Shown here: piece after piece, positions 15,333-24,249 of the stretch
Layout of the letters: every line of letters begins with the position of its first letter
Numbering within the stretch: the stretch's first letter is position 1
DNA from: Planctomycetales bacterium
Lineage (GTDB): Bacteria; Planctomycetota; Planctomycetia; Pirellulales; Pirellulaceae
Assembly (NCBI GenBank): GCA_020426865.1
Contig: JAGQPD010000133.1
Span: 1 to 33,406 of the forward strand
Direction of reading: 5' to 3'
DNA length: 33,406 nucleotides
Program-made: the position numbers and the translations under genes
Notes under the pieces: generated by a model
Told to the model about the DNA's origin: nothing
The model's database searches: none
Seen by the model: the letters and a program-made list of their open reading frames with translations, nothing else

Positions 15333-17681
15333 TCAAGCCAAACCCCATCGTTTTCTCAGAATCCACTCGCAGGACAGGGACGCCATGAACAAGGCTGCCA
15401 CCAACGACGAATTCCAAATGGGCCGTGATGGCAACGCCTCAACGCGAAGTTGCGAACCCAACGGAAGTTCGTGCAACATCTGTTCCACGTCCTGCATTCT
15501 ATAGTATTTTCCCCGAGAAATCTCCGCGGCCGCTCGCATCGCCTTTTCGTCCAGATCAACTCCCGTCAGCTCCGTATCAGGCGGAATGACTTCGAAGTCG
15601 CAGGCGGGGATCTTGTCCGCCACTTGGGGCGCCGCCAGCCGCGCATGGTAGCGCCCCGGTAACAACTGCGGAATCTCAACGAGAAAGAAACCGCGCAGTC
15701 CTGTCCAACGATGCAGCTGGACGGAACGATCCTGCCCACCCTCGCCCCCGATGATCACACTCACTTCGTCGTCGTGCTCGGGCGCGGTTCGCTCGTCCAG
15801 AAATCGAACGCTCAAAGTCACCGCGTCGCCAAACCGGTACTGTTCTCGCTCTGCCTGCAGTCGGATCCCCCCAGCGTCCGTCATCTTCGGGCGACCGAGG
15901 AAGCGAATGGTCTGCATCCAGTATCGGACATACGCCTGTTCGTTGGCCGTGAACTGCCATCGCCAAAGATCGTCGGACGTGTGCATGACTACATTGCCAG
16001 GACCAACGTAACTGTGACAGATCAACGGCACCGCGAAGCCACTGGAACTGGTTCGATCGGCTGCCTCGACAAGCACATGCGTGCCCGGCAACGGCTCCGC
16101 ATCGGGGACGCCCCAGTATGGACTCCATGCCCGCCACAGCTCCAGATTCCGTTTCTGCTCCATCGCCACACGCACGAAGGGCGAATGATCTCCCACATGC
16201 GAAAGTCGCACGTTCATCCCGATGCTCAAGTCCCCCGTCGACGAATTGCCAGCGGTTTCCCCCAATCGCAATGGTAACAACTCAGCCAACGGTGTGTCGC
16301 GATAGGCTTGTGGATTGTACCGTTGACCGGCAATCAACAGCGCGCCACCACCGTGTTCACGAACGAATCGGACAATGTTCTCCATGGCTACCGGGCCGAG
16401 AAACTCGGGGGCCACATCACCCAGAATGATCACGTCATATTCAAGAAGTGCCTCCCATCGAGTCGGGAAGACGCGTTGGGCGTTGTTGTCGATGTCCACA
16501 TACTCGGCGTCTGCTTCCTGCAAGATGGTAGTCAGCTCGCAGATCGACTGCGGCTCGCCCTCACTCCCAACAGCCCCTCGCCCCAAGACGTTTTTCAGGT
16601 ACCGAAATTCATAGCTCGGATACGTTTGCACCAAAAGGACACGTAAAACACTGTCGCGAACGTCCACCCGAACGACCTTTTCGTTGTTGCCGGAATCCGT
16701 CTCGCCAGCCAGCCCCTGGACGTTCACGGTCAGTTCGTGAAGGCCGGTCGTTACCGGACGCCACATCAGCGATTCCTGTTGAGCGACACCGTCGGTGGCA
16801 ATCGTAATCGGTCGTTCGTCCAGTACCTTGCCTGACGTATCACTCAACGTGAGCGTTGTCGTGTCACCGGAACAAGCCGAAGAGGTCAGCGTAACTTCCA
16901 CGGGAACGACGTCGTGGACATAGGCGACATCGTCAACAATTACGTCTCGCAATCGGATGTCGCGAGTGGATCGCTCCTGCCCGACCCCTACCAGAAACAA
17001 GGCAATGTCACGTCCTCGAGCGTCATCGCCCGACGACTCTAGCGTCGCCCCTTCCGTATTCACGCCGTCCGTAAACACAACAATCGCCGCTGTCGGACGC
17101 CCGCGCTGCTGCTCAAGGATCTCTCGTACTCGGATTCCAAGTGGACTGCGAGAATAATTCGCGCCGTGGTCGGCAATCTGCCGCGTCAGCTCGCCAAAAT
17201 CAACTCCCTGACTGTCGAATCCTCCTCCACTGAGAAACCGTACTCGCAGTTGGTAATTGCCGATCAATTTCGTCAGGATCGTTGCCTGGTCGACCAAAAG
17301 CCAATCGGTGACTCGATGAAAGCGATCCCTTTCAACACGATCATTCGCTTTGCTCTCATCTAATTCGGAGCGTCCGTCTAGCGGATGTGCGTCCGTTGCT
17401 GACATACTGGCGGAGTCATCAATGAGCAGTACCAGGTCGGACGGACTTGTTCGATACGGCCGAAGAACAAATCCATACATCATCACAAATACTAAAAACA
17501 ACGCGACAAACCGCAGGGAAAGCAGTGCCAGGTGCCGCCATGCTGGCTGCTCGGGGGAGCGACGACTGAAGCGGTAATACATCAGTACGACGATGCCAAT
17601 TGCCAACAACAGGGTCAGCCACGATGGCAAGGGCCAGTCATGTTCCAAACGCATCTCGAACGCTTGTCGTTGGCCGTTCAC
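15333..17681 (-). CDS. VWA and glutamine-amidotransferase-like membrane protein
   Basis: A 782-residue envelope protein. Transmembrane segments lie at about 20-38, 50-73 and near the C-terminus (763-778). The VWA domain begins at 'LVLLIDDSASMS', whose D88-x-S90-x-S92 is the MIDAS metal motif. A beta-sandwich region at about 240-340 (CARDB-like) is followed by a class I glutamine-amidotransferase-like fold (about 345-470; 'VLRVLLVQTYPSYEFRYL', 'YDVIILGDV', 'REHGGGALLIAG'), probably without catalysis. The start is GTG at 17681: GGAGG (complement of 17688-17692) is 6 bases ahead, and the GTGA overlap couples it to the BatA-type gene. An ATG nine codons in is the alternative. This architecture accompanies MoxR-DUF58-BatA operons in planctomycetes. 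Confidence 0.87.
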   Translation of the reverse strand: MNGQRQAFEMRLEHDWPLPSWLTLLLAIGIVVLMYYRFSRRSPEQPAWRHLALLSLRFVALFLVFVMMYGFVLRPYRTSPSDLVLLIDDSASMSATDAHPLDGRSELDESKANDRVERDRFHRVTDWLLVDQATILTKLIGNYQLRVRFLSGGGFDSQGVDFGELTRQIADHGANYSRSPLGIRVREILEQQRGRPTAAIVVFTDGVNTEGATLESSGDDARGRDIALFLVGVGQERSTRDIRLRDVIVDDVAYVHDVVPVEVTLTSSACSGDTTTLTLSDTSGKVLDERPITIATDGVAQQESLMWRPVTTGLHELTVNVQGLAGETDSGNNEKVVRVDVRDSVLRVLLVQTYPSYEFRYLKNVLGRGAVGSEGEPQSICELTTILQEADAEYVDIDNNAQRVFPTRWEALLEYDVIILGDVAPEFLGPVAMENIVRFVREHGGGALLIAGQRYNPQAYRDTPLAELLPLRLGETAGNSSTGDLSIGMNVRLSHVGDHSPFVRVAMEQKRNLELWRAWSPYWGVPDAEPLPGTHVLVEAADRTSSSGFAVPLICHSYVGPGNVVMHTSDDLWRWQFTANEQAYVRYWMQTIRFLGRPKMTDAGGIRLQAEREQYRFGDAVTLSVRFLDERTAPEHDDEVSVIIGGEGGQDRSVQLHRWTGLRGFFLVEIPQLLPGRYHARLAAPQVADKIPACDFEVIPPDTELTGVDLDEKAMRAAAEISRGKYYRMQDVEQMLHELPLGSQLRVEALPSRPIWNSSLVAALFMASLSCEWILRKRWGLA

Positions 17682-19900
17682 AGGCGGCCTCCGACGCGAT
17701 CAGCCCATAGCGGTTCAATCAGCATAAGCAGCAACACAAAGCTGAGGATGCAACGAAACAACTGCGACTCTCGCGGTCCCACCGTGACGGGCGTGACTTC
17801 CGTTGGGATCGACAGGTCGTTTTCAAACCGCACACGGTCGGGAAAGGAGTCCTTCGATGCCCGCGCCGGTTCACTCTCTCGATGGTCGATGTTCACAGCA
17901 AAAGATCGTGCGTGCGCCCGTTCGCTGGCGGAGGTCACCGAGTATCCACCCTGCCATTGCACCGGCCCGAACACCCAGTCGTAGCGAGCACCATCGAGGT
18001 TCAGTGGGACACGCTCCAGCACCTGCTCATCGTGAAAAACATCGACGGCCAAGTCGCTGCCCACCTCGAACGCAGCGTCTCGCAGCGACTCGCCAATCAT
18101 GACATTGTGTTGTCTCTGCCACGCTGACAACGTGGACTCGAGGAGGCTATGCACAATCGGCGGAAAACTGGGCCAGGTCGACCAGGCATTCCACGGAGCA
18201 GGTGGTGATTGCGACGTGTCCTTCGATGCCGGTGAGGCCGCCGTGCCGACGATGACGACCGCACCACCATCCACGCGTCTCTCGACAACCAGCGGCTCCC
18301 CTTCCCCGGATGACTCCCCTTCCCCCGCGATGATCTGCATCGCAACCTGCGATGCCGGCAGGGGCTGAAGCTCGAAGTATTGCCACACCGGCGTCGTCAG
18401 TAGTCCCGCTTGGTCCTGACCGCGAAACAACTGCACCATCGGGTGCCGATAATCCAATGGGTCGAGGCGGTAGTTGGCAAATGGGCGAATCCCGCCAATC
18501 GTTGCCGGCAGTATCGCCTGGGCAGGATCGGCACTGGCGAGCAAAAGATTGTACGAATCCGCTTGAACTCGGTCCCCTAAAAAGAAGACCAGTCCCCGCG
18601 ACCGGTGCAGAAATTGTTCAAAAACCGCCTTTTCCTCGCTACCCATTCTCGCCATGTTGCACACAAAGACGCAGTCGTATTGTTGCAGATCCTCGTTACG
18701 CAACGCCGCCTCGTTTCGTTCCTTCACTTCAACGGACGGACGTTGAGGACCGGTCGCTGCTAAAGCAAGTGCCAAATGATGGGTGTCTGCCGGTTCTCCT
18801 CCGATGCACAAGACGCGAATCGTGTCCTTGACGTCGACAGCCAGGAATCTGTGATTGTCTGTTTCCAATCCATCAACAGGAAGCCGTGCCTCGAGCAAGT
18901 GCTCACCCTCCTGCACAAATCGATGTCGAAATCGTGCCTGAATCTGCGATTTCGGCGGCACATCGACGAATTGCGTATCCACTTCGTGGTGATCGACAAC
19001 AAGAGACACTCGCACACTATCGTATCTTCGGTCGGCAAAACTCTTGACCGTGACAAGCACCTCGCACGGCTGCTGGAGTGTCAACAAACCGTTGACTGGT
19101 TGCAGTGACGTCACCGCCATGTTCTCACTCTCCTCCTGTCCAACGTCGATCACCGACAGATTCACATCACGTGGCAGCAACGCCAGTTCTCGTCGCCAAA
19201 CCGACAACGTTGCCACGTCCCACGTTTGCAGCGCCAAGTCGGTAATAATGTAGACGTGGGTTCGGGCGTATCGCTCTGGGCTGCGACTACCGACCTGCAT
19301 CGCCTCCCTTGCAAGATGCCACGCACTCGTCATACCCGCTCCTGCATGCGTCATCTGCAGCCGATCAATCTCCAACAGTACGCTGGCTTTACTCCATGAC
19401 GGTTCGCCGATCACGTTTGCCGACGGCTCGGCCATGAGAATCAAGCTGAAGCCATCACCAGGGCGAGATTGCTCCACCAGGCTGGCGCAGATTTGTTGCG
19501 CTCGGTGAAACCGCGTGATTCCCTGCCACTGCGTGCCCATGGAATACGAACCGTCGACGATCAAAATGTAGTGGGTACTTTCCAGTTCGGTCGGTACCCC
19601 CAGCAACGGCGCAGACTGCCAGACGGGATCGGCCAGAGCCAATGCCGCAAGCGTCATGATGGCAATCCGCAGCGTCAGCAGCAACCACTGCCTCATTCGC
19701 ATCCGGCGAGCATGTCGTTGGAGCGCTGCCAGCAGAAAACGTGTCGCCGCCCAGTTGCGAGTCTGGTAATTCTTGCGGCTCCAAATGTGTAGGACGATCG
19801 GCACCAACGCCGCCAGGCCCCAGAACAACATTCCGGTGTTTCCGAAACCCGCCGCAAAGAGGGGCGGCAACCCGACAACCGCCGCAGGCCCGCCAATCAT
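17678..19900 (-). CDS. BatA/aerotolerance-type VWA membrane protein
   Basis: A 740-residue protein. The N-terminal BatA-like segment (about 22-92) has a first membrane helix 'MLFWGLAALVPIVLHIWSRK' and a second at 'WLLLTLRIAIMTLAALALAD'. The VWA domain follows with 'YILIVDGSYSMG'; D116-x-S118-x-S120 is the MIDAS motif. About 290-370 is a beta-sandwich, and about 370-600 resembles the amidotransferase-like region of the next gene ('DTIRVLCIGGEPADTHHL'). A last helix lies at about 712-732. It overlaps the DUF58 gene by ATGA. BatA-type proteins work with MoxR ATPases in envelope stress or metal/complex assembly in other bacteria; the target here is unknown. Confidence 0.87.
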   Translation of the reverse strand: MIGGPAAVVGLPPLFAAGFGNTGMLFWGLAALVPIVLHIWSRKNYQTRNWAATRFLLAALQRHARRMRMRQWLLLTLRIAIMTLAALALADPVWQSAPLLGVPTELESTHYILIVDGSYSMGTQWQGITRFHRAQQICASLVEQSRPGDGFSLILMAEPSANVIGEPSWSKASVLLEIDRLQMTHAGAGMTSAWHLAREAMQVGSRSPERYARTHVYIITDLALQTWDVATLSVWRRELALLPRDVNLSVIDVGQEESENMAVTSLQPVNGLLTLQQPCEVLVTVKSFADRRYDSVRVSLVVDHHEVDTQFVDVPPKSQIQARFRHRFVQEGEHLLEARLPVDGLETDNHRFLAVDVKDTIRVLCIGGEPADTHHLALALAATGPQRPSVEVKERNEAALRNEDLQQYDCVFVCNMARMGSEEKAVFEQFLHRSRGLVFFLGDRVQADSYNLLLASADPAQAILPATIGGIRPFANYRLDPLDYRHPMVQLFRGQDQAGLLTTPVWQYFELQPLPASQVAMQIIAGEGESSGEGEPLVVERRVDGGAVVIVGTAASPASKDTSQSPPAPWNAWSTWPSFPPIVHSLLESTLSAWQRQHNVMIGESLRDAAFEVGSDLAVDVFHDEQVLERVPLNLDGARYDWVFGPVQWQGGYSVTSASERAHARSFAVNIDHRESEPARASKDSFPDRVRFENDLSIPTEVTPVTVGPRESQLFRCILSFVLLLMLIEPLWADRVGGRL

Positions 19901-20808
19901 AGGCGTCGCCTTCGCTGTGCGAAATACGACGTGAGGACCTGATCGATCGGCTGGTCCGTACGCACGCTAAGGTAGTCGATGCCAAGATCGCGACAATGCC
20001 AGCGCAATTGGCGAGTGAAGTTGTCCACTTCCTCCAGATAGGCAATTCGCAACTTGTGTGGTTCGGTCACAACATCTGGCTGGTGCTCGAGCCCACGAAA
20101 ACAGGTCGCCTGTTCAAACGGGAAGTCAAGTTCCGTCGGATCCATGATATGCATAACGACCACATCATGCTGACGATGTCGAAAATGACGGAGACCGGCA
20201 ACAATGGACTTCGGATCGTCGAAGAAATCGCTGATCAATACGACGACCCCGCGACGCGGAAAACGTTCCGCCAGTTCGTGGAACACCGGTCCCGTGGCCG
20301 TCTTCCCGCCCGCAGTACCGGCGTCCAACAACTGCAACAGTTGCGACCACTGCGAAGCGTTATTTCCCGGACGTACAAACTCGCGGACGGCTTCGTCGAA
20401 TAGCACCATGGCAACGGCGTCTAACTGCTTTAAGACGATCCATCCGATCGCCGCCGCAACACACTTCGCGTAGTCCAGCTTTGTCAACAGTGCGTCATCG
20501 CCCCGATAGGACATGCTCTCGCTGACATCGACCGCGAGATAACAGACAAGATTCGTTTCGTCGACATAACGCTTGACATAATACTTGTCGGTTCGGCCAA
20601 ACACCTTCCAATCCACGTGGCGGAGCTCATCACCCGGAGAATAGGTGCGATGCTCAGCGAACTCGATGGAGAACCCTTGCATCGGGCTTCGATGCTGCCC
20701 AGCGACGTAACCTTCGACAATGTGCCGGGCTCGCAGTTGCAACCCTTGCAGCTTAGCGAGAGTCCGCGGATCGAAATATTTCAGAGGCCTGATCTCTTTT
20801 CCGCCCAC
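19897..20808 (-). CDS. DUF58 domain protein
   Basis: A 303-residue cytoplasmic DUF58 protein with a VWA-like fold. Key features are 'GDELRHVDWKVFGRTDKYYV', the DUF58 signature, then 'YLAVDVSESM' with D-x-S-E-S in the MIDAS position, and 'RRGVVVLISDFFDDP'. I chose GTG at 20808 because GGAG lies 9 bases before it; a TTG at 20826 has no visible ribosome-binding site. Either choice makes the gene overlap the end of the moxR gene (56 or 74 bases), a larger overlap than at the other junctions. DUF58 proteins are regular partners of MoxR ATPases, probably linking them to the membrane VWA proteins encoded next. Confidence 0.9.
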   Translation of the reverse strand: MGGKEIRPLKYFDPRTLAKLQGLQLRARHIVEGYVAGQHRSPMQGFSIEFAEHRTYSPGDELRHVDWKVFGRTDKYYVKRYVDETNLVCYLAVDVSESMSYRGDDALLTKLDYAKCVAAAIGWIVLKQLDAVAMVLFDEAVREFVRPGNNASQWSQLLQLLDAGTAGGKTATGPVFHELAERFPRRGVVVLISDFFDDPKSIVAGLRHFRHRQHDVVVMHIMDPTELDFPFEQATCFRGLEHQPDVVTEPHKLRIAYLEEVDNFTRQLRWHCRDLGIDYLSVRTDQPIDQVLTSYFAQRRRRL

Positions 20809-21814
20809 CTGACTCGTCTCCGACAATTGGGTTCAGTGCTATCAGCTGTTCAATGATGTGATCCGGAGTCATACCCTCGGCATCAGCATCGAAATTGGTC
20901 TTGATCCGATGACGCAACACGGGACGAATTACGGCGATTACGTCGCTGTGGCTAACGTAGTGCCGACCAGCCATCGCCGCCTTTGCCTTTGCAGCCAATA
21001 CCAAGTATTGACTGGCCCTCGGACCGGCCCCCCACATGACAAATTCTTTCACGATCTCCGGGGCATCCAGCGTATCGCGACGCGTCATGCGGGCAAACCG
21101 CAGGGCGAATCGAGCCACATGATCGGCGATCGGGATCCGCCGCACGACCTTGCCCAAATCGACGACTTCGTTGGCCGACAACACGGGCTCCGCCTCCTCT
21201 CCACCATCCACGGTCGTGCGCTGGACAATCTGCAATTCATCATCCTCGCTGGGATAGTCGATCAGCACGTTGAGCATGAACCGGTCCAACTGAGCCTCCG
21301 GTAGCGGGTACGTCCCCTCATGTTCAATCGGGTTTTGCGTCGCCAACACGAAAAACGGTGACGGAAGCTTGCGGCAGATTCCGTTAATGGTCACCTGCCG
21401 TTCCTGCATCGCCTCAAGCAAGGCCGCCTGAGTTTTCGGGGGAGTACGGTTGACCTCATCAGCCAGCACGATATTGGCAAAGATCGGACCGGCCATGAAA
21501 CGAAGCTCGCGGTTCCCCGAGGACCGGTCTTCCTGAATGACTTCCGTCCCCGTAACATCAGCCGGCATCAAATCGGGAGTGAATTGAATGCGGCGAAATC
21601 CCAAATCCAACGTTTGAGCCAACGTGCGAATCATCAACGTCTTCGCCAGCCCCGGAACACCCACCAGCAGGCAATGCCCTTGGGCGAAAAGAGCCAGCAG
21701 CAATTCGTCCACGACCGAATGCTGTCCCACGATCACCTTACTCACCTCCGCCGAAATGCGATGGTAAACCGCTTGCAAGCGTTCGACAGACTGAAGATCC
21801 TCATGGTTCAACAC
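20753..21814 (-). CDS. MoxR-family AAA+ ATPase
   Basis: A 353-residue AAA+ ATPase. Walker A is 'GVPGLAKT' (about 52-59), Walker B is 'LADE' (117-120), sensor 1 is in 'FVLATQNPIEHEGTYPLPEAQLDRF', and the MoxR 'FTPDLMPADVTGTEV' segment lies between. MoxR proteins are chaperone-like ATPases acting on VWA partners. I chose GTG 21814 because GAGG lies just ahead; TTG at 21811 or 21826 is possible. It overlaps the end of the upstream TPR/propeller gene by 14 bases. The last ~25 residues are a basic/acidic extension that shares DNA with the start of the DUF58 gene. Confidence 0.93.
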   Translation of the reverse strand: MLNHEDLQSVERLQAVYHRISAEVSKVIVGQHSVVDELLLALFAQGHCLLVGVPGLAKTLMIRTLAQTLDLGFRRIQFTPDLMPADVTGTEVIQEDRSSGNRELRFMAGPIFANIVLADEVNRTPPKTQAALLEAMQERQVTINGICRKLPSPFFVLATQNPIEHEGTYPLPEAQLDRFMLNVLIDYPSEDDELQIVQRTTVDGGEEAEPVLSANEVVDLGKVVRRIPIADHVARFALRFARMTRRDTLDAPEIVKEFVMWGAGPRASQYLVLAAKAKAAMAGRHYVSHSDVIAVIRPVLRHRIKTNFDADAEGMTPDHIIEQLIALNPIVGDESGGRKRDQASEIFRSADSR

Positions 21815-24044
21815 GTTCCACCTCAAGACTAAACGCTACCAGCTCGTCTGCCGCAGCAATCAACAGGCGATTCTCCGCTACCATCAGATTCCCGGCCTTC
21901 ACTTTTCGCTTCGATAATGAAATCGGCGCCGCCACTTGCTGACCGTCTCTTGCTTTAATAATAAACAGCAAATGTTCTTCATCCATCGCGGGCCACCAGA
22001 TATAGTCTCCCACCAATGCTGCCCGGCCACAACCGACCGTGTGCGATCGAGACACAGCAGGATACGGGTTTGACGTGACGTCGGCGGCCAAGCGGCCAGT
22101 ATTCACATCCAGCCACCATACTCGTCGACCGGTTACAATCAAGTGTCGATCTGTCGCTCCGATCAAATGCACGCCGTCAAACACGCCCTGCGGAAATCGC
22201 GTGGTCCACAACAGACGCCCGTCGGCGGCGTCCAACGCCAGAAGCTGTTCGGTATCCGATGGTGCTGCAAAGACTCTGCCACGACTGACCAGACACGGCG
22301 CCAGATCTCGGTATACATGCCAGGCCGGGGCATGGCTCGACGCAGTCAACGTGCCAAGCCGGGGGTATTTTGTGACCCAGTGAAGCTTGCCATCGCAATC
22401 CAGGCACGCCACCGTCCCCATCCCGCTATTGAGATACAGCCGCCCTTCGTACAGCGTGAGCAGGATATGGGAGATCTCCTCCACTTCTCCCTGCCCCAGC
22501 GTTTGGGCGGAACAGATTTGTGTTCGCCACTGCAGTCTGCCCGTTGCCAACTCGTAAGCCGCCACGTGGAGCTGCGAAACGACGTCGCTTCGCCGCATCA
22601 CAACATAAAGTCGCTCCGAGTCGGCGACCGGTGTTCCCTCGAATGTCCATTGCACCGTTTCCGGACCGATCTTATCCAACAGCATTCGACCACTGTTCGC
22701 GTCGAGGCAAACCAAATAACCCCGGTCACTCCGATGCGAGGAGGTTGCCGTCGTATGCACGGTGACCGGGTCTCCCCTACGAGCAAAGAGACGCCCGTTG
22801 TGGCGGGTCAGTGTGTACCGCATTACGCCAATATGGGGCACATCCCGCGCCGTGGCAGCATCGAACTCGCCATCGGCTGGATATAGCTCGCTCGCGACTC
22901 CCGTCACGAGGTTGACACGGCGAATCCGATGCCCATCTGCTACATAGACATGTCCCGCGTCGGCGATGGGAAACATCGATAGCTCTTTGCCGTACCGTTC
23001 CGCGACGCGCCGGTCGGGAAATCCGCGCAGGTATTCCGACGCTTGATCGACCCCCGATACTTGTTCCATCGAAAGTCGCCATACGGGCTCCATGGGCAAT
23101 TCTGGCCGCATTGATAGACGCAACTCCGATTCGGCGGCGCGGTCGGGGCCCCCGCCGTAGCTGTCGTACGTACGCTTCAAAGGCCGTGCGTGCCAGTCGG
23201 ACGAGGCAAGCCAAAGTTGTTCCAGTATTTCTGAATAATTGCCTGTGCGTCCGGCAAATCTGCCACTCGCCTTCGGAAATCGAGTTTTCAATTCGTCGAG
23301 TTCCGCGCGAGCATTGCGGCGATCGCCCGTTAGAATCTCAGCCCATATCAATAGTGACCGAAGATAGGCACCCTCCGGGTCGGCGTCAGGATGACTCCAA
23401 CGTTCTTGTGCATCGCCGGCGTCCACCGGAAGGATCCGTGTCCAAGCCTCCCGTGCCCGCATCGGCATTCCCGCGTCGAGATACCACTCCCCTAGCAGCC
23501 TGGATGCGACGACACCATGACGGCTGGCAAACCACTGCTCAACCAACTCCTCCATCGATCGAATGTCATGCGACTGGCGAACCCTCGCCAATCGCCGTTC
23601 AACCAACGGATCAATTCGTTGCTGATATAATTTCAACAACGGCTGGGCCGATGGAGGCAAATGACAAAGTTGCCATTGCAGATACTGTCGCAACGGAATG
23701 TAGGTCGGATGGGTCGCCCGATACTCGCCATACGGCGCGAGAATCAATCCGTCTCCGTCGGTTTGTGACAGTCGGCGGAAGATCTCCAACGCCTCTTCCC
23801 ATTGGCCTTCGACAATTCGAGCCTGCAGACGATCCAAATCACCGTCCGTGGATGTCGAGACTCGGCGAACCTTTACATTGTGATCCAATGCCACCGGCGA
23901 AATCGAAACGCCGGTTTGGCCGTATCCCGTCAACGGCAGTAACAACAGAAATCCCGCCAGCGATGTTGACAACAACACGCACCAACGGCGACTTCGGCGA
24001 TACACGATTAATCCCACAGGCGTAAACAGGCCAAGCAATCCCAA
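21801..24044 (-). CDS. Exported TPR-like and PQQ-type beta-propeller protein, first gene of the MoxR operon
   Basis: A protein of about 747 residues. A hydrophobic segment near 24-40 ('VLLSTSLAGFLLLLPLTGYGQ') is a signal peptide. Residues about 65-290 are helical and TPR-like ('GQWEEALEIFRRL', 'MPMRAREAWTRIL', 'RRNARAELDELKTRFP'). From about 330 the protein is beta-propeller with PQQ-like blades: 'LVCLDANSGRMLLDKI', 'LHVAAYELATGRLQWRT', 'LLALDAADGRLLWTTRFP', 'VWWLDVNTGRLAADVT'. The start is uncertain: TTG 24044 gives the longest form, while GTG 24005 gives a tidier signal peptide beginning 'MYRRSRRW'. The same TPR-plus-propeller layout is common in planctomycete secreted proteins. Its stop overlaps the MoxR start region, so it belongs to the operon and may be an exported effector or sensor. 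Confidence 0.82.
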   Translation of the reverse strand: MGLLGLFTPVGLIVYRRSRRWCVLLSTSLAGFLLLLPLTGYGQTGVSISPVALDHNVKVRRVSTSTDGDLDRLQARIVEGQWEEALEIFRRLSQTDGDGLILAPYGEYRATHPTYIPLRQYLQWQLCHLPPSAQPLLKLYQQRIDPLVERRLARVRQSHDIRSMEELVEQWFASRHGVVASRLLGEWYLDAGMPMRAREAWTRILPVDAGDAQERWSHPDADPEGAYLRSLLIWAEILTGDRRNARAELDELKTRFPKASGRFAGRTGNYSEILEQLWLASSDWHARPLKRTYDSYGGGPDRAAESELRLSMRPELPMEPVWRLSMEQVSGVDQASEYLRGFPDRRVAERYGKELSMFPIADAGHVYVADGHRIRRVNLVTGVASELYPADGEFDAATARDVPHIGVMRYTLTRHNGRLFARRGDPVTVHTTATSSHRSDRGYLVCLDANSGRMLLDKIGPETVQWTFEGTPVADSERLYVVMRRSDVVSQLHVAAYELATGRLQWRTQICSAQTLGQGEVEEISHILLTLYEGRLYLNSGMGTVACLDCDGKLHWVTKYPRLGTLTASSHAPAWHVYRDLAPCLVSRGRVFAAPSDTEQLLALDAADGRLLWTTRFPQGVFDGVHLIGATDRHLIVTGRRVWWLDVNTGRLAADVTSNPYPAVSRSHTVGCGRAALVGDYIWWPAMDEEHLLFIIKARDGQQVAAPISLSKRKVKAGNLMVAENRLLIAAADELVAFSLEVERVEP

Positions 24045-24189
24045 TGAGCAGCATATTCCTGTACAAAGACGGATACACGGTGTTCCATGAAGTATACGCG
24101 TTCAGGTCCCGCCGTGAAAGTCTTGCAGCACCGACGTTCGATCTCTTGGGTGCCACAGCGGGGCACTCGCCGGCATAGCCACATCCTGC

Positions 24190-24195
24190 TATATT
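24190..24195 (+). promoter_or_regulatory. Possible extended -10 element for the nuclease-like gene
   Basis: TATATT at 24190-24195 is preceded by TG at 24187-24188, an extended -10 pattern. No good -35 hexamer lies at the right distance. It is 54 bases before ATG 24250, in the divergent gap between the MoxR operon and this gene. The call rests on sequence alone. Confidence 0.3.
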
Positions 24196-24249
24196 GCGGC
24201 CAGCGCCGCAGATCAATGCTCTTCTCGCCGTCCCGGGTAAAGGTCCCTC

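Noticed and set aside
23111-24025. Plus-strand open frame of 304 codons opposite the TPR/propeller gene
   Set aside because: Antisense to supported TPR-like and propeller sequence, with low-complexity Arg/Pro/Thr composition.
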